DNA of 8,176 nt from Flavimaricola sp. Lineage in GTDB: Bacteria; Pseudomonadota; Alphaproteobacteria; Rhodobacterales; Rhodobacteraceae. Positions 1 to 5,962 of the stretch are shown here, one piece after another. The notes beneath the pieces were generated by a model, which saw only the letters and a program-made list of their open reading frames with translations, did not search any database and had not been told where the DNA came from. The stretch covers positions 1 to 8,176 of the forward strand of contig JALZWD010000366.1 of the NCBI GenBank assembly GCA_023300365.1, written 5' to 3'. A program made the position numbers and the translations under genes. The number at the start of each line of letters is the position of its first letter. Positions within the stretch are counted from its first letter, which is position 1.

Positions 1-408
1 CCGAGCAAAAAGCGCGGCAAGAAAATGCCCGTTGCCAAACGTCAGGTGTTTAAAAAGCCGCGGGGTGGTTTGGCTTGGCTCTATGGGTTTGCGACCGGTG
101 CTGCGCTTTTTTCGGCGTGGCTTTCGGTTTATCCGGCCATGTCGACGCCGCGCTCTTGGGCCCTAAACGCGCTGCCTGTGCCGCCCCAAGTGGCGGGGAT
201 TGCGGTTGCTGGGATCCTAATTTTGGGGCTTGGTCTGCTTCAACGATTTAGCTTGCGGGTTTTGTTTCTTATTTTACTTGGGATGATCATGGGGGCGCTG
301 GCGATCTGTGTTTTCGCAGCGGTTTTGCCCGGTTTGGCTGCTGGATTTACCGGCGATACTTTTGCCAACCAGATGCATGGGTTTGTCGCCCCATTCCTTG
401 AGGAATAG
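1..408 (+). CDS. Small three-helix membrane protein, unknown function (start uncertain, possibly 5'-partial)
   Basis: I do not recognise this protein. From the ATG at 25 it is 127 residues, but the frame stays open to the window edge, the preceding eight codons are also Lys/Arg-rich, and no ribosome-binding site precedes base 25, so the true start may lie outside the window. A basic cytoplasmic-looking N-terminus (residues 1-15 counted from ATG 25) is followed by three hydrophobic segments at about 16-38, 52-73 and 77-107, with short Pro/Ser-containing loops between them. The C-terminal tail of about 20 residues ends in Glu-Glu. It has no catalytic motif. The gene converges on rplI, and the hairpin at 451-478 lies between them. 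An inner-membrane location is inferred from hydrophobicity only. Confidence 0.65.
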   Translation, partial: PSKKRGKKMPVAKRQVFKKPRGGLAWLYGFATGAALFSAWLSVYPAMSTPRSWALNALPVPPQVAGIAVAGILILGLGLLQRFSLRVLFLILLGMIMGALAICVFAAVLPGLAAGFTGDTFANQMHGFVAPFLEE

Positions 409-450
409 GTTTTTACCCCGCTTTTTGCCAAGATGTTTGCGCAATAAAAA

Positions 451-478
451 AGGCCGCGCTCTGGTTTGAGCGCGGCCT
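451..478 (-). terminator. Rho-independent terminator of the rpsF-rpsR-rplI operon, possibly bidirectional
   Basis: A perfect 10-bp stem (AGGCCGCGCT pairing with AGCGCGGCCT) closes an 8-nt loop, 24 nt past the rplI stop codon. Read on the minus strand, the stem is followed by a run of T (complement of the A run at 446-451), which is the classic intrinsic form. On the plus strand the stem is followed by a weaker AAATTTTG tract, so it may also stop transcription of the upstream membrane-protein gene. Confidence 0.88.
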
Positions 479-501
479 AAATTTTGTTGTGATGAAGCGA
501 T

Positions 502-1140
502 TTACTCGTCTTTCGCGGCCTCAGCATCCTCGCTTGATGCGGCGGGTGCAGCGGCTTCGCCGTCATCACCAAAGTCATCAAGACCAGCAGAGCCGATGTC
601 GTCGAACAATTGCTCGATCTCGAACTCGGCGGCCGCTTCTTCTTCTGCGGCGAGGTCTTGGATGGACTTACCAGAGGCCTGCAATTCGGCTTCTTCTTGC
701 GAACGTGCAACGTTCACAGTGATGGTCGCTTCGACTTCTGGGTGCAGTTTGACAGTCATGTCGTGCAGACCAAGGTCTTTGATCGGCGCGGTGAGGATCA
801 CCTGCTTTTTGTCGAGCGTAAAGCCTTCGGTGGTTGCGGCCTCAGAGGCGTCACGTGGCGTGACGGACCCATAGAGGGACCCCGCGTCAGAGGCCGAGCG
901 GATGATGATGAACTGCTGTCCATCAAGCTTGGCTGCCAAGGCTTCGGCTTCTTTTTTGGTCTCGAGGTTTGTGGCCTCAAGCTGGGCTTTTTGTGCTTCG
1001 AACTGGGCCATGTTGGCCTCGTTCACGCGCAGTGCTTTGCCCTGAGGCAAAAGGAAGTTACGGGCATAGCCTTGCTTGACCGAAACAACTTCGCCCATCT
1101 GGCCCAATTTGGCCACGCGTTCGAGTAGGATAACATCCAT
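502..1140 (-). CDS. rplI: 50S ribosomal protein L9 with long acidic C-terminal extension
   Basis: L9 binds 23S rRNA near the base of the L1 stalk and spans the 50S surface, where it helps maintain reading frame. The 212-residue product starts with the typical L9 N-domain ([13 protein letters not shown], then [16 protein letters not shown] at about 22-37). A charged Ala/Glu/Lys-rich linker helix covers about 41-74, and the C-domain runs to about residue 147. Most bacterial L9 proteins end near 150. Here about 64 more residues follow, with roughly 22 Asp/Glu, two Lys and no Arg. Acidic tails of this kind occur, to my knowledge, in Rhodobacteraceae L9. A GGAG ribosome-binding site lies 9-10 nt before the start. 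It is the last gene of the operon, 12 nt after rpsR, and is followed by a strong terminator. Confidence 0.97.
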   Translation of the reverse strand: MDVILLERVAKLGQMGEVVSVKQGYARNFLLPQGKALRVNEANMAQFEAQKAQLEATNLETKKEAEALAAKLDGQQFIIIRSASDAGSLYGSVTPRDASEAATTEGFTLDKKQVILTAPIKDLGLHDMTVKLHPEVEATITVNVARSQEEAELQASGKSIQDLAAEEEAAAEFEIEQLFDDIGSAGLDDFGDDGEAAAPAASSEDAEAAKDE

Positions 1141-1152
1141 TTGATTTGCTCC

Positions 1153-1380
1153 TTACTTAACGGCGTAGGGCAGCAGGGCCAAGAAACGCGCGCGTTTGAT
1201 GGCGCGTGACAGCGCCCGCTGGTTCTTGGCGCCCACAGCGGTGATACGCGAGGGGACGATTTTGCCGCGCTCAGAGATATAGCGCTGCAGTGTACGGGTG
1301 TCTTTATAGTCGATCTTGGGGGCGTTATCGCCCTCGAATGGATCAGACTTGCGACGGCGGAAGAATGGTTTGGTAGCCAT
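1153..1380 (-). CDS. rpsR: 30S ribosomal protein S18
   Basis: S18 is a small basic protein of the 30S platform that binds 16S rRNA as a heterodimer with S6. The 75-residue product has the usual family length and hallmarks: a basic N-terminus ([10 protein letters not shown], residues 6-15), IDYKD at 23-27, the [12 protein letters not shown] block at 34-45, and the C-terminal [21 protein letters not shown] block at about 52-72. An AAGGA ribosome-binding site lies about 10 nt before the ATG. It is the middle gene of the operon, 30 nt after rpsF and 12 nt before rplI, which fits stoichiometric co-expression with S6. I see nothing odd in it. Confidence 0.97.
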   Translation of the reverse strand: MATKPFFRRRKSDPFEGDNAPKIDYKDTRTLQRYISERGKIVPSRITAVGAKNQRALSRAIKRARFLALLPYAVK

Positions 1381-1410
1381 ATTTCAAAGGTCCTTTTAAG
1401 AAATCAACAC

Positions 1411-1764
1411 TTAGCGACGTTCGCGGCGGTCGGGCCGCTCGTCACGCTTTTGCATCTGGACCGAGGGGCCCTCTTCGTGTGCGTCGACCTTGATGGTCAA
1501 AACGCGCATGACGTCTTCATGCAAACGCATCAGGCGCTCCATCTCTTGCACGGCCGGTGCGGGTGCATCGGTGCGCAGATAGGCATAGTGGCCCTTGCGG
1601 TTTTTGTTGATTTTATAGGCCATTGTCTTAACGCCCCAGTACTCGTGCTCAAGTACTTTGCCGCCATTGTCGGCGAGGACAGTCGAGAAATGTTCGATAA
1701 GGCCTTCGGCTTGCGTGTTGGACAAATCCTGACGCGCAATGAAGGTATGCTCGTAAAGAGGCAT
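1411..1764 (-). CDS. rpsF: 30S ribosomal protein S6
   Basis: S6 is the ferredoxin-fold partner of S18 on the 30S platform. I place the start at the ATG at 1764 (MPLYEHTFIARQDLS), giving 117 residues. A frame extension to an ATG at 1794 would add ten residues, but the internal start has a GGAA ribosome-binding site about 9 nt upstream and the resulting N-terminus matches the family. The conserved strand with EYWGVKTMAYKINKNRKGHY is at about residues 42-61, and MERLMRLHEDVMRVLTIKV at about 75-93. The tail (about 94-117) is highly charged and ends in a run of Arg residues. It is the first gene of rpsF-rpsR-rplI, behind a leader of about 105 nt that could allow autoregulation by S6:S18. Confidence 0.96.
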   Translation of the reverse strand: MPLYEHTFIARQDLSNTQAEGLIEHFSTVLADNGGKVLEHEYWGVKTMAYKINKNRKGHYAYLRTDAPAPAVQEMERLMRLHEDVMRVLTIKVDAHEEGPSVQMQKRDERPDRRERR

Positions 1765-1870
1765 GCCAGCAGTTCCAATCATGTATCGGCGCATTTCATA
1801 GAGTAGGGCAGATCACCTTCCGCACCCCACTCACGAGAGACTGCGCAGTTAAACGTCTCGCGGGAAGGAA
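1765..1870 (-). promoter_or_regulatory. 5' leader of the rpsF operon, possible S6:S18 autoregulatory leader
   Basis: From the predicted transcription start near 1870 to the rpsF ATG there are about 105 untranslated nucleotides. They contain a modest hairpin (GAGAC at 1855-1859 pairing with GTCTC at 1837-1841, closing a 13-nt loop). In several bacterial groups the S6:S18 complex is known to bind a hairpin bearing a CCG motif in the rpsF leader to repress translation. Candidate CCG triplets exist here (for example near 1861-1863 and 1786-1788 on the minus strand), but I cannot match them with certainty to the known motif. Confidence 0.35.
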
Positions 1871-1876
1871 GGGATC

Positions 1877-1905
1877 GTATAGGAGCGATTTGCCTGCGCT
1901 GCAAG
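1877..1905 (-). promoter_or_regulatory. Housekeeping promoter of rpsF-rpsR-rplI
   Basis: Minus-strand CTTGCA (1905-1900), a 17-nt spacer and CTATAC (1882-1877) closely match the alphaproteobacterial sigma-70 consensus CTTGAC-N17-CTATAT. Transcription would start near 1870. It is the best promoter match I can find in the window, which fits a highly expressed ribosomal operon. Confidence 0.72.
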
Positions 1906-2078
1906 GCCTTTTGGGGCCAAGGCAGGCATCGGTTCGAGCGGCAAAGTTGCGGCGGCTCGACGTATGGATGCGCCTTGGAGTTGTTGATTTTGGTGCCGTA
2001 CAACCATCCCAATGCCGCCGCTATCCTGCCCTGTTTGTTTGCGAAAGGTTAACGCAAGCAAGAGCGGAGGAAGAGACG
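1906..2078. other. Divergent intergenic region between rpsF and the 2079 gene
   Basis: Together with the rpsF leader and promoter this makes a 314-nt stretch without a gene. The plus-strand frame of the downstream gene stays open back to 1890. Its translation is Arg/Leu-rich and unlike the protein that follows, and a clear GGAGG site at 2066-2070 sets the start at 2079, so I treat it as non-coding. A plus-strand promoter must lie here, but I find no convincing -35/-10 pair. Confidence 0.5.
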
Positions 2079-2729
2079 ATGACAGTACATAGTGATTTTG
2101 ATGTTTTCGACCACGTTGCTCAGGAACAACCTGCCAAGCCACCAGCCGCGACGGATGGTGTGGTCGAGACTTATTGGGGCTATATCGTGAAATGTGCCCA
2201 TGCGCCGTCATATTTTTTGATGATATCACAAGCGGTTTCATGGCTTATCGGGGCGGCGCTTTTGGTGGCCGCGCTGGGGCTTTGGATGATTTCCCCGACC
2301 TTATCAACGGGCGGTGATTTTGGCATGAAATTGGGCGCGACGGTCCTTGCCCTGTCTTCGGCGAGCCTGTGCCTTTGGTATTCAAGCCGCGGAACACAAA
2401 GCGAAATTCAGATTGATACCCGTCTTGGCGAAGTGCGCGAAGTTGTGCGCAATCGGGCGGGGCGCTCGACCCTTGTGGCGCGGTACGGCTTTGATGCGAT
2501 CGGCTCGGTCTTTATTGATTTGGGCGGGCGCAAGCCGCGCGCGGATGATGTGGTGGGCAACCTTGTTTTGCGGTATCGCAACACCTCTCAGACCATGCAT
2601 GTGGCGACGGGATCATTGGCGCAATTGGGCCGGCTGCGCGACCGTTTGGGCCATGATCTGATGATTGCGCCCAAGACGACGGCGCGGATGCCTGTGCCAA
2701 CACCAACGTTTGAGATGCAGGCCGCCTAG
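2079..2729 (+). CDS. Unrecognised inner-membrane protein with two helices and a cytosolic-type beta-rich domain
   Basis: I do not recognise this family. The start at 2079 is chosen because GGAGG lies 8 nt upstream, giving 216 residues. The N-terminal part (1-40) is soluble and Asp/Ala/Pro-containing. Two hydrophobic segments follow at about 46-72 and 83-103. The rest (about 104-195) alternates short polar strands with turns (QSEIQIDTRLGEVREVVR, then a VFIDLGGRKPR loop, then NLVLRYRNTSQTMHVATG) and ends with a basic helix, AQLGRLRDRLGHDL. This two-helix plus beta-rich layout resembles bacterial membrane-anchored PH-like proteins, but that is a shape-level impression, not a motif match. It has a Pro-rich tail and no catalytic residues. 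It is transcribed alone and closed by the terminator at 2777-2808. Confidence 0.8.
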   Translation: MTVHSDFDVFDHVAQEQPAKPPAATDGVVETYWGYIVKCAHAPSYFLMISQAVSWLIGAALLVAALGLWMISPTLSTGGDFGMKLGATVLALSSASLCLWYSSRGTQSEIQIDTRLGEVREVVRNRAGRSTLVARYGFDAIGSVFIDLGGRKPRADDVVGNLVLRYRNTSQTMHVATGSLAQLGRLRDRLGHDLMIAPKTTARMPVPTPTFEMQAA

Positions 2730-2755
2730 ACTACGGTCCACTAAGACTGCAGGCA

Positions 2756-2768
2756 TTTCGCTGCGAAA
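2756..2768. repeat. Short inverted repeat TTTCGC-N1-GCGAAA
   Basis: TTTCGC and GCGAAA are separated by a single T, 26 nt past the stop of the 2079 gene and 8 nt before its terminator stem. A near-identical palindrome (TTTCGC-N2-GCGAAA) sits at 3545-3558, just past yceI. The one-base spacer is too short for a stable hairpin without fraying, so a protein-binding site or chance both remain possible. Confidence 0.4.
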
Positions 2769-2776
2769 ATCACCAT

Positions 2777-2808
2777 AACGGGCGTTCCATCAGGGAGGCC
2801 CGTTTTTT
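2777..2808 (+). terminator. Rho-independent terminator after the 2079 membrane-protein gene
   Basis: A 7-bp stem (AACGGGC pairing with GCCCGTT) encloses 14 nt that can pair further (TTCC with GGGA, including one wobble pair). A run of six T at 2803-2808 follows. It lies 48 nt past the stop codon and insulates yceI from upstream transcription. Confidence 0.85.
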
Positions 2809-2940
2809 CGTGAGCGCACAGATTTAAGACCTCAGAGCGTTGGATGCAGAAATGAACACAAGATGTTTACCGTTTGGGGGGTCCATCCCTGACGAAATTG
2901 TGTAAATTACGCCACAGTTATAAAATTTGGAGGTTACGAC

Positions 2941-3516
2941 ATGATCCGCACAACTCTCGCCGCTGTTTTGGCAACCGCAATTGCCGCCCCTGCGATGGCC
3001 GCATCAGAGTCTTATGTTCTTGATAGCAGCCACAGCCAAGTGGTGTTTAGCTATAACCACCTTGGGTTTTCGACAACCTTTGGCATGTTTTCCGGCTTTG
3101 AAGGCGAGATCGGTTTTAACGCCGAAGATCCAAGCGCGTCGAGCGTGTCGGTGGCGATCCCTGTGTTGAGCATGTTCACCGGCTGGGAACAGCGCGAAGG
3201 GCATTTCATGTCCGATGATTTCTTTGGCGCGGCGGAAGGCGATTTGGTCACCTTCACATCCACAGCCATCGAAGTGACGGGCGACAACACAGCGTTGATC
3301 ACTGGCGATTTGACGATGAATGAGGTGACAAAATCGGTGGTTTTGGATGCGGTCTTGAACCAAGCGGGCGATCACCCGAGTGCCGAGACACCTTGGCTTG
3401 GGTTTAACGCGACGACCACGTTGTTGCGGTCTGACTTTAACGTCGGAAACTTTGCGCCATTTGTGAGCGACGAAGTTGAAGTGATCATCTCAATCGAGGC
3501 GATGAAAGCCGAGTGA
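2941..3516 (+). CDS. Secreted YceI-family protein (periplasmic, lipid-binding fold)
   Basis: YceI proteins are periplasmic lipocalin-like beta-barrels; a structurally studied member binds a polyprenyl chain. The 191-residue product begins with a typical signal peptide (MIRTTLAAVLATAIAAPAMA, likely cut after the AMA at 18-20). The mature part has the family marks: DSSHSQVVFSYNHLGFST at 28-45, a GHFMSDDFF segment at 87-95, the LTMNEVTKSV block at 124-133, and GFNATTTLLRSDFNVG at 154-169. Length is typical for the family. GGAGG lies 7 nt before the ATG. The gene stands alone between terminators and converges on a gene that encodes a second YceI domain fused to cytochrome b561, so the two products probably share a function. 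The exact ligand is unknown. Confidence 0.93.
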   Translation: MIRTTLAAVLATAIAAPAMAASESYVLDSSHSQVVFSYNHLGFSTTFGMFSGFEGEIGFNAEDPSASSVSVAIPVLSMFTGWEQREGHFMSDDFFGAAEGDLVTFTSTAIEVTGDNTALITGDLTMNEVTKSVVLDAVLNQAGDHPSAETPWLGFNATTTLLRSDFNVGNFAPFVSDEVEVIISIEAMKAE

Positions 3517-3531
3517 TTCTGTCTGGCCGCG

Positions 3532-3558
3532 TGCGAAAGGCGACTTTCGCATGCGAAA
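3532..3558. repeat. Overlapping inverted repeats after yceI (TGCGAAAG / CTTTCGCA / TGCGAAAA)
   Basis: TGCGAAAG (3532-3539), loop GCGA and CTTTCGCA (3544-3551) form an 8-bp hairpin. The second arm also forms a perfect 14-bp palindrome, TTTCGCATGCGAAA (3545-3558), with a third copy of the unit, so two mutually exclusive pairings exist. There is no T run, so it is not an intrinsic terminator. It may protect the 3' end of yceI mRNA or bind a protein. Confidence 0.6.
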
Positions 3559-3641
3559 AGGCCGAGATTGAGTAGTGATTTCAGTGTCAATGGCCCGGCG
3601 ATTTCGCGGTCGGGCGGGTCATAATTAATTAAGAAAATTAA

Positions 3642-3681
3642 GGGGCTGCGCGCAAGCGTGGCCCCGTTGTTTTTCTTTTAT
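3642..3681. terminator. Bidirectional terminator between yceI and the b561-YceI fusion gene
   Basis: A continuous 10-bp stem (GGGGCTGCGC pairing with GCGTGGCCCC, two G-U type pairs) is capped by a GCAA tetraloop. On the plus strand it is followed by GTTGTTTTTCTTTTA. On the minus strand it is followed by the complement of the A-rich tract 3621-3641. It lies only 22 nt past the minus-strand stop at 3687 and thus serves both convergent genes. Confidence 0.88.
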
Positions 3682-3686
3682 CGTCT

Positions 3687-4883
3687 TTACCGCTCGGCCT
3701 CTAATTCAATTGTAATTTCCACATCTGCGCCGAGGGTGGCTGTGTCGGTGTTGGTGCCGACGCCGAAGTCGAGGCGGTTGATGCTTAGGCTTGCGGTCAT
3801 TTGCGCGGTGTTGTCCGCCAGCGTCAGATCGAAGGGGAAGGCCACTGGGATGCTGAGGTCTTTGATGGTGAGCGTGCCGTCGCTGGTCAGTCCGTCGGGC
3901 CCGGCGATGAGGGTTCCGGTGTAGGTGGCGGTGGGGAATGTGGCGCTGTCGAAATAGTCAAAGCCCATGGCCTGCGACGAGACCGTGCCGAGGCTGAGGG
4001 AAGGGATCGCGATGGTGGTGGTCACCTCGCCTGCGGGGCCGGATGTGATGGCGGGGTCGTAGGATATCGCGGCGGTCCATTCCGCGAATTGGCCGGCGAC
4101 GGGGCTGTTGAGTTGGGTGGTGGTGATTGCCAATGTGCCGTTGGTGACGGTCCATTCGGAGGGGGCTGTGGCGAGGGCCGTGGTTTGTTGTGTGTCGTGG
4201 GCAAACAGGCCAAGCCCCGCGCCGGTGCCGATGGCCGCGGCAAAGATTGCGGTGGCGGCAAGGGGGGCCGCGAAAGAGGCGGTATGATCGGCGCCATCGG
4301 CGGGGGTGCCCGCGAGCATGCGCATCAAGGTGGCGTCGCGGTCGATGAAGTGGTGTTTCAGCGCGCCGAGCACATGCACCAAGATCGACAAGACCAGCAC
4401 ACGTTCGAACAACATGTGCAGTGTCGCGGCGGTTTCCGCGATGCTGGCGGATTTCGCAACGAAGGGTAGGGATTGGCCAAAGGGCCACCATATCGGGGCA
4501 AAGCCATCGGTGGCGGCATGGTGGATCCACCCCGTCAGCGGGACGAGGACGAGCGATGCGTAAAGCAGCCAATGCACGAGACTGGCGAGGAAGGTTTCTG
4601 TGCGGCGGTAGGCGTGCAGGGGGTCTGGCTTGGGCTGAGTGAGGGCCCATAAGATGCGCAGCAAGGCGAGGACAAAGATCGCGACGCCGAGGGTTTTGTG
4701 GATCGAGAACAGGGTTTGTGTCCGGGCAAGGAGGGCGGGATCGGTGGCGCCGTTTTTGATCGCGTCGGCATTGCCGGTGGCGATAATGCCCAGCGGGATC
4801 ATTGCGAAGATCAGAAGTGCCATCAGCCAATGGAAGGTGCGTGTGACGGTGCCGAAGCTGTTGGATGTATTGGCGGCGGGCAT
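3687..4883 (-). CDS. Cytochrome b561 domain fused to a C-terminal YceI domain
   Basis: The 398-residue product joins a b-type di-heme membrane domain to a YceI domain. The b561 part (about 10-190) has four predicted helices at about 16-36, 60-82, 100-122 and 152-176, with candidate heme-ligand histidines H18 (FHW), H62 (IHK), H104 (VHW), H156 and H170, and ends in the family signature KHHFIDRD at 176-183. A fifth hydrophobic segment (about 204-228) leads to the YceI domain (about 240-398), which ends with SINRLDFGVG, equivalent to the RSDFNVG motif of the neighbouring YceI. Five helices with a cytosolic N-terminus would put the YceI domain in the periplasm. It lacks the N-terminal HSxVxF motif of classic YceI. 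AGGA lies 7 nt before the ATG. Electron transfer to a quinone or a lipid-bound substrate is inference. Confidence 0.92.
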   Translation of the reverse strand: MPAANTSNSFGTVTRTFHWLMALLIFAMIPLGIIATGNADAIKNGATDPALLARTQTLFSIHKTLGVAIFVLALLRILWALTQPKPDPLHAYRRTETFLASLVHWLLYASLVLVPLTGWIHHAATDGFAPIWWPFGQSLPFVAKSASIAETAATLHMLFERVLVLSILVHVLGALKHHFIDRDATLMRMLAGTPADGADHTASFAAPLAATAIFAAAIGTGAGLGLFAHDTQQTTALATAPSEWTVTNGTLAITTTQLNSPVAGQFAEWTAAISYDPAITSGPAGEVTTTIAIPSLSLGTVSSQAMGFDYFDSATFPTATYTGTLIAGPDGLTSDGTLTIKDLSIPVAFPFDLTLADNTAQMTASLSINRLDFGVGTNTDTATLGADVEITIELEAER

Positions 4884-4909
4884 GGCGGTATCCTGTTTTT
4901 GGTGGGGTC

Positions 4910-4938
4910 AGTAGACGCGGTTGGGCGCGCGGCTGCAA
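4910..4938 (-). promoter_or_regulatory. Weak candidate promoter of the b561-YceI gene
   Basis: Minus-strand TTGCAG (4938-4933), a 17-nt spacer and TCTACT (4915-4910) partly match the sigma-70 consensus, and the gap to the start codon at 4883 is short but workable. The same 143-nt region must also hold any promoter for fabD, for which I find no clear match. Confidence 0.3.
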
Positions 4939-5026
4939 GGGCGGGGCGCGCACAATGGCTGTGCTGATTGTTGTGGTGCTGCTTGGGATTGGTTAGGCAG
5001 GGGTTAACAACAACAGGAGAGTGGGC

Positions 5027-5962
5027 ATGCGGGCGTTTGTATTTCCGGGCCAAGGGGCGCAGGTGATCGGGATGGGACAGGCTTTGGCCGAGGCCTATCC
5101 GGCAGCCAAGGCGGTTTTTGAAGAGGTGGATGCGGCTTTGGGAGAGGACCTGTCGGGTCTGATCTGGGGCGGTGAGATTGCGGATTTGACGCTGACGCGC
5201 AATGCGCAGCCGGCGTTGATGGCGACGTCAATTGCCGCTGTGCGGGCCTTGGAGGCCGAGGGTGTTTCGGTGGGCGATGCGGCGTTTGTGGCCGGGCATT
5301 CCTTGGGCGAGTATTCGGCGCTGTGTGCGGCCGGATCGATCAGTTTGGCGGATACCGCGCAACTGCTTCGGACGCGCGGTGAGGCGATGCAGGCCGCGGT
5401 GCCTGTGGGTGTTGGGGCGATGGCGGCATTGCTGGGCCTTGATTTTGACGCGGCCAAGGCCGTGGCCGAGGAGGCCGCCGCTGGGGGCGAGGTGTGTCAG
5501 GCGGCGAATGATAATGATCCCGGTCAGGTTGTGGTGTCTGGCCATAAGGCGGCCGTGGAGCGGGCGGTGGAGATCGCCAAGGCCAAGGGCGCGAAGCGGG
5601 CGATGTTGTTGCCAGTGTCGGCGCCGTTTCATTCATCGTTAATGGGGCCTGCGGCGGATGTGATGCGCGCGGCCTTGGCGGAGGTTGAGGTAAAAGCGCC
5701 GGTGGTGCCGCTTGTGGCCAATGTGGTGGCCGAGGCGGTGAGCGACCCGGCCAAGATCAAGGAATTGCTTGTGGAGCAAGTGACCGGATCGGTGCGTTGG
5801 CGCGAGAGTGTGATGTGGATGGATCAGGCGGGTGTGACGAGCGCCTGGGAGATCGGGTCGGGCAAAGCGTTGTCGGGGATGATCCGACGGGTGAACAAGG
5901 AAATTGCGGTGCAGGCCGTGGGCACGCCAGATCAAGTGGCGGCGGTGACAGGAGAAGAATGA
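5027..5962 (+). CDS. fabD: Malonyl-CoA:ACP transacylase
   Basis: FabD transfers malonyl from malonyl-CoA to the phosphopantetheine arm of acyl carrier protein in the cytosol, supplying type II fatty acid synthesis with its extender unit. The ATG at 5027 (311 residues) is preferred over the GTG at 5021 because AGGAG lies 7 nt before the ATG and only 1 nt before the GTG. Visible are the N-terminal FPGQGAQ (6-12), the nucleophile elbow GHSLGEY (90-96) with Ser92, Arg117 for the malonyl carboxylate, and the catalytic His202 in APFHSSL. These positions are nearly those of the E. coli enzyme. The stop codon overlaps the fabG start by 1 nt (TGATG), so the two are translationally coupled. Its substrate protein AcpP is encoded 1.8 kb downstream on the same strand. 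Confidence 0.97.
   Translation: MRAFVFPGQGAQVIGMGQALAEAYPAAKAVFEEVDAALGEDLSGLIWGGEIADLTLTRNAQPALMATSIAAVRALEAEGVSVGDAAFVAGHSLGEYSALCAAGSISLADTAQLLRTRGEAMQAAVPVGVGAMAALLGLDFDAAKAVAEEAAAGGEVCQAANDNDPGQVVVSGHKAAVERAVEIAKAKGAKRAMLLPVSAPFHSSLMGPAADVMRAALAEVEVKAPVVPLVANVVAEAVSDPAKIKELLVEQVTGSVRWRESVMWMDQAGVTSAWEIGSGKALSGMIRRVNKEIAVQAVGTPDQVAAVTGEE

Noticed and set aside
1765..1794. Ten-residue longer N-terminus for S6 from the ATG at 1794
   Set aside because: The extra residues are not part of the conserved S6 N-terminus, and the ATG at 1764 has a properly spaced GGAA site.
1890..2078. N-terminal extension of the 2079 reading frame (about 63 residues)
   Set aside because: The extension is Arg/Leu-rich, unlike the rest of the protein, it covers the rpsF promoter region, and a strong GGAGG site marks the start at 2079.
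3593..3615. GCCCG/CGGGC inverted repeat as a further terminator for yceI
   Set aside because: The stem is only 5 bp around a 13-nt loop and is not followed by a T run. The much stronger stem at 3642-3665 lies just downstream.
3625..3641. TTAA repeats resembling a CtrA site
   Set aside because: The spacings between TTAA units are 0, 5 and 9 nt, not the 7 nt of the CtrA consensus, and the tract is explained as the minus-strand T run of the terminator at 3642-3681.
3958..4953. 331-codon minus-strand open frame overlapping the b561-YceI gene
   Set aside because: It is Arg/His/Pro-rich and overlaps a clearly recognisable b561-YceI gene in another frame. This is the usual shadow of GC-rich coding sequence.
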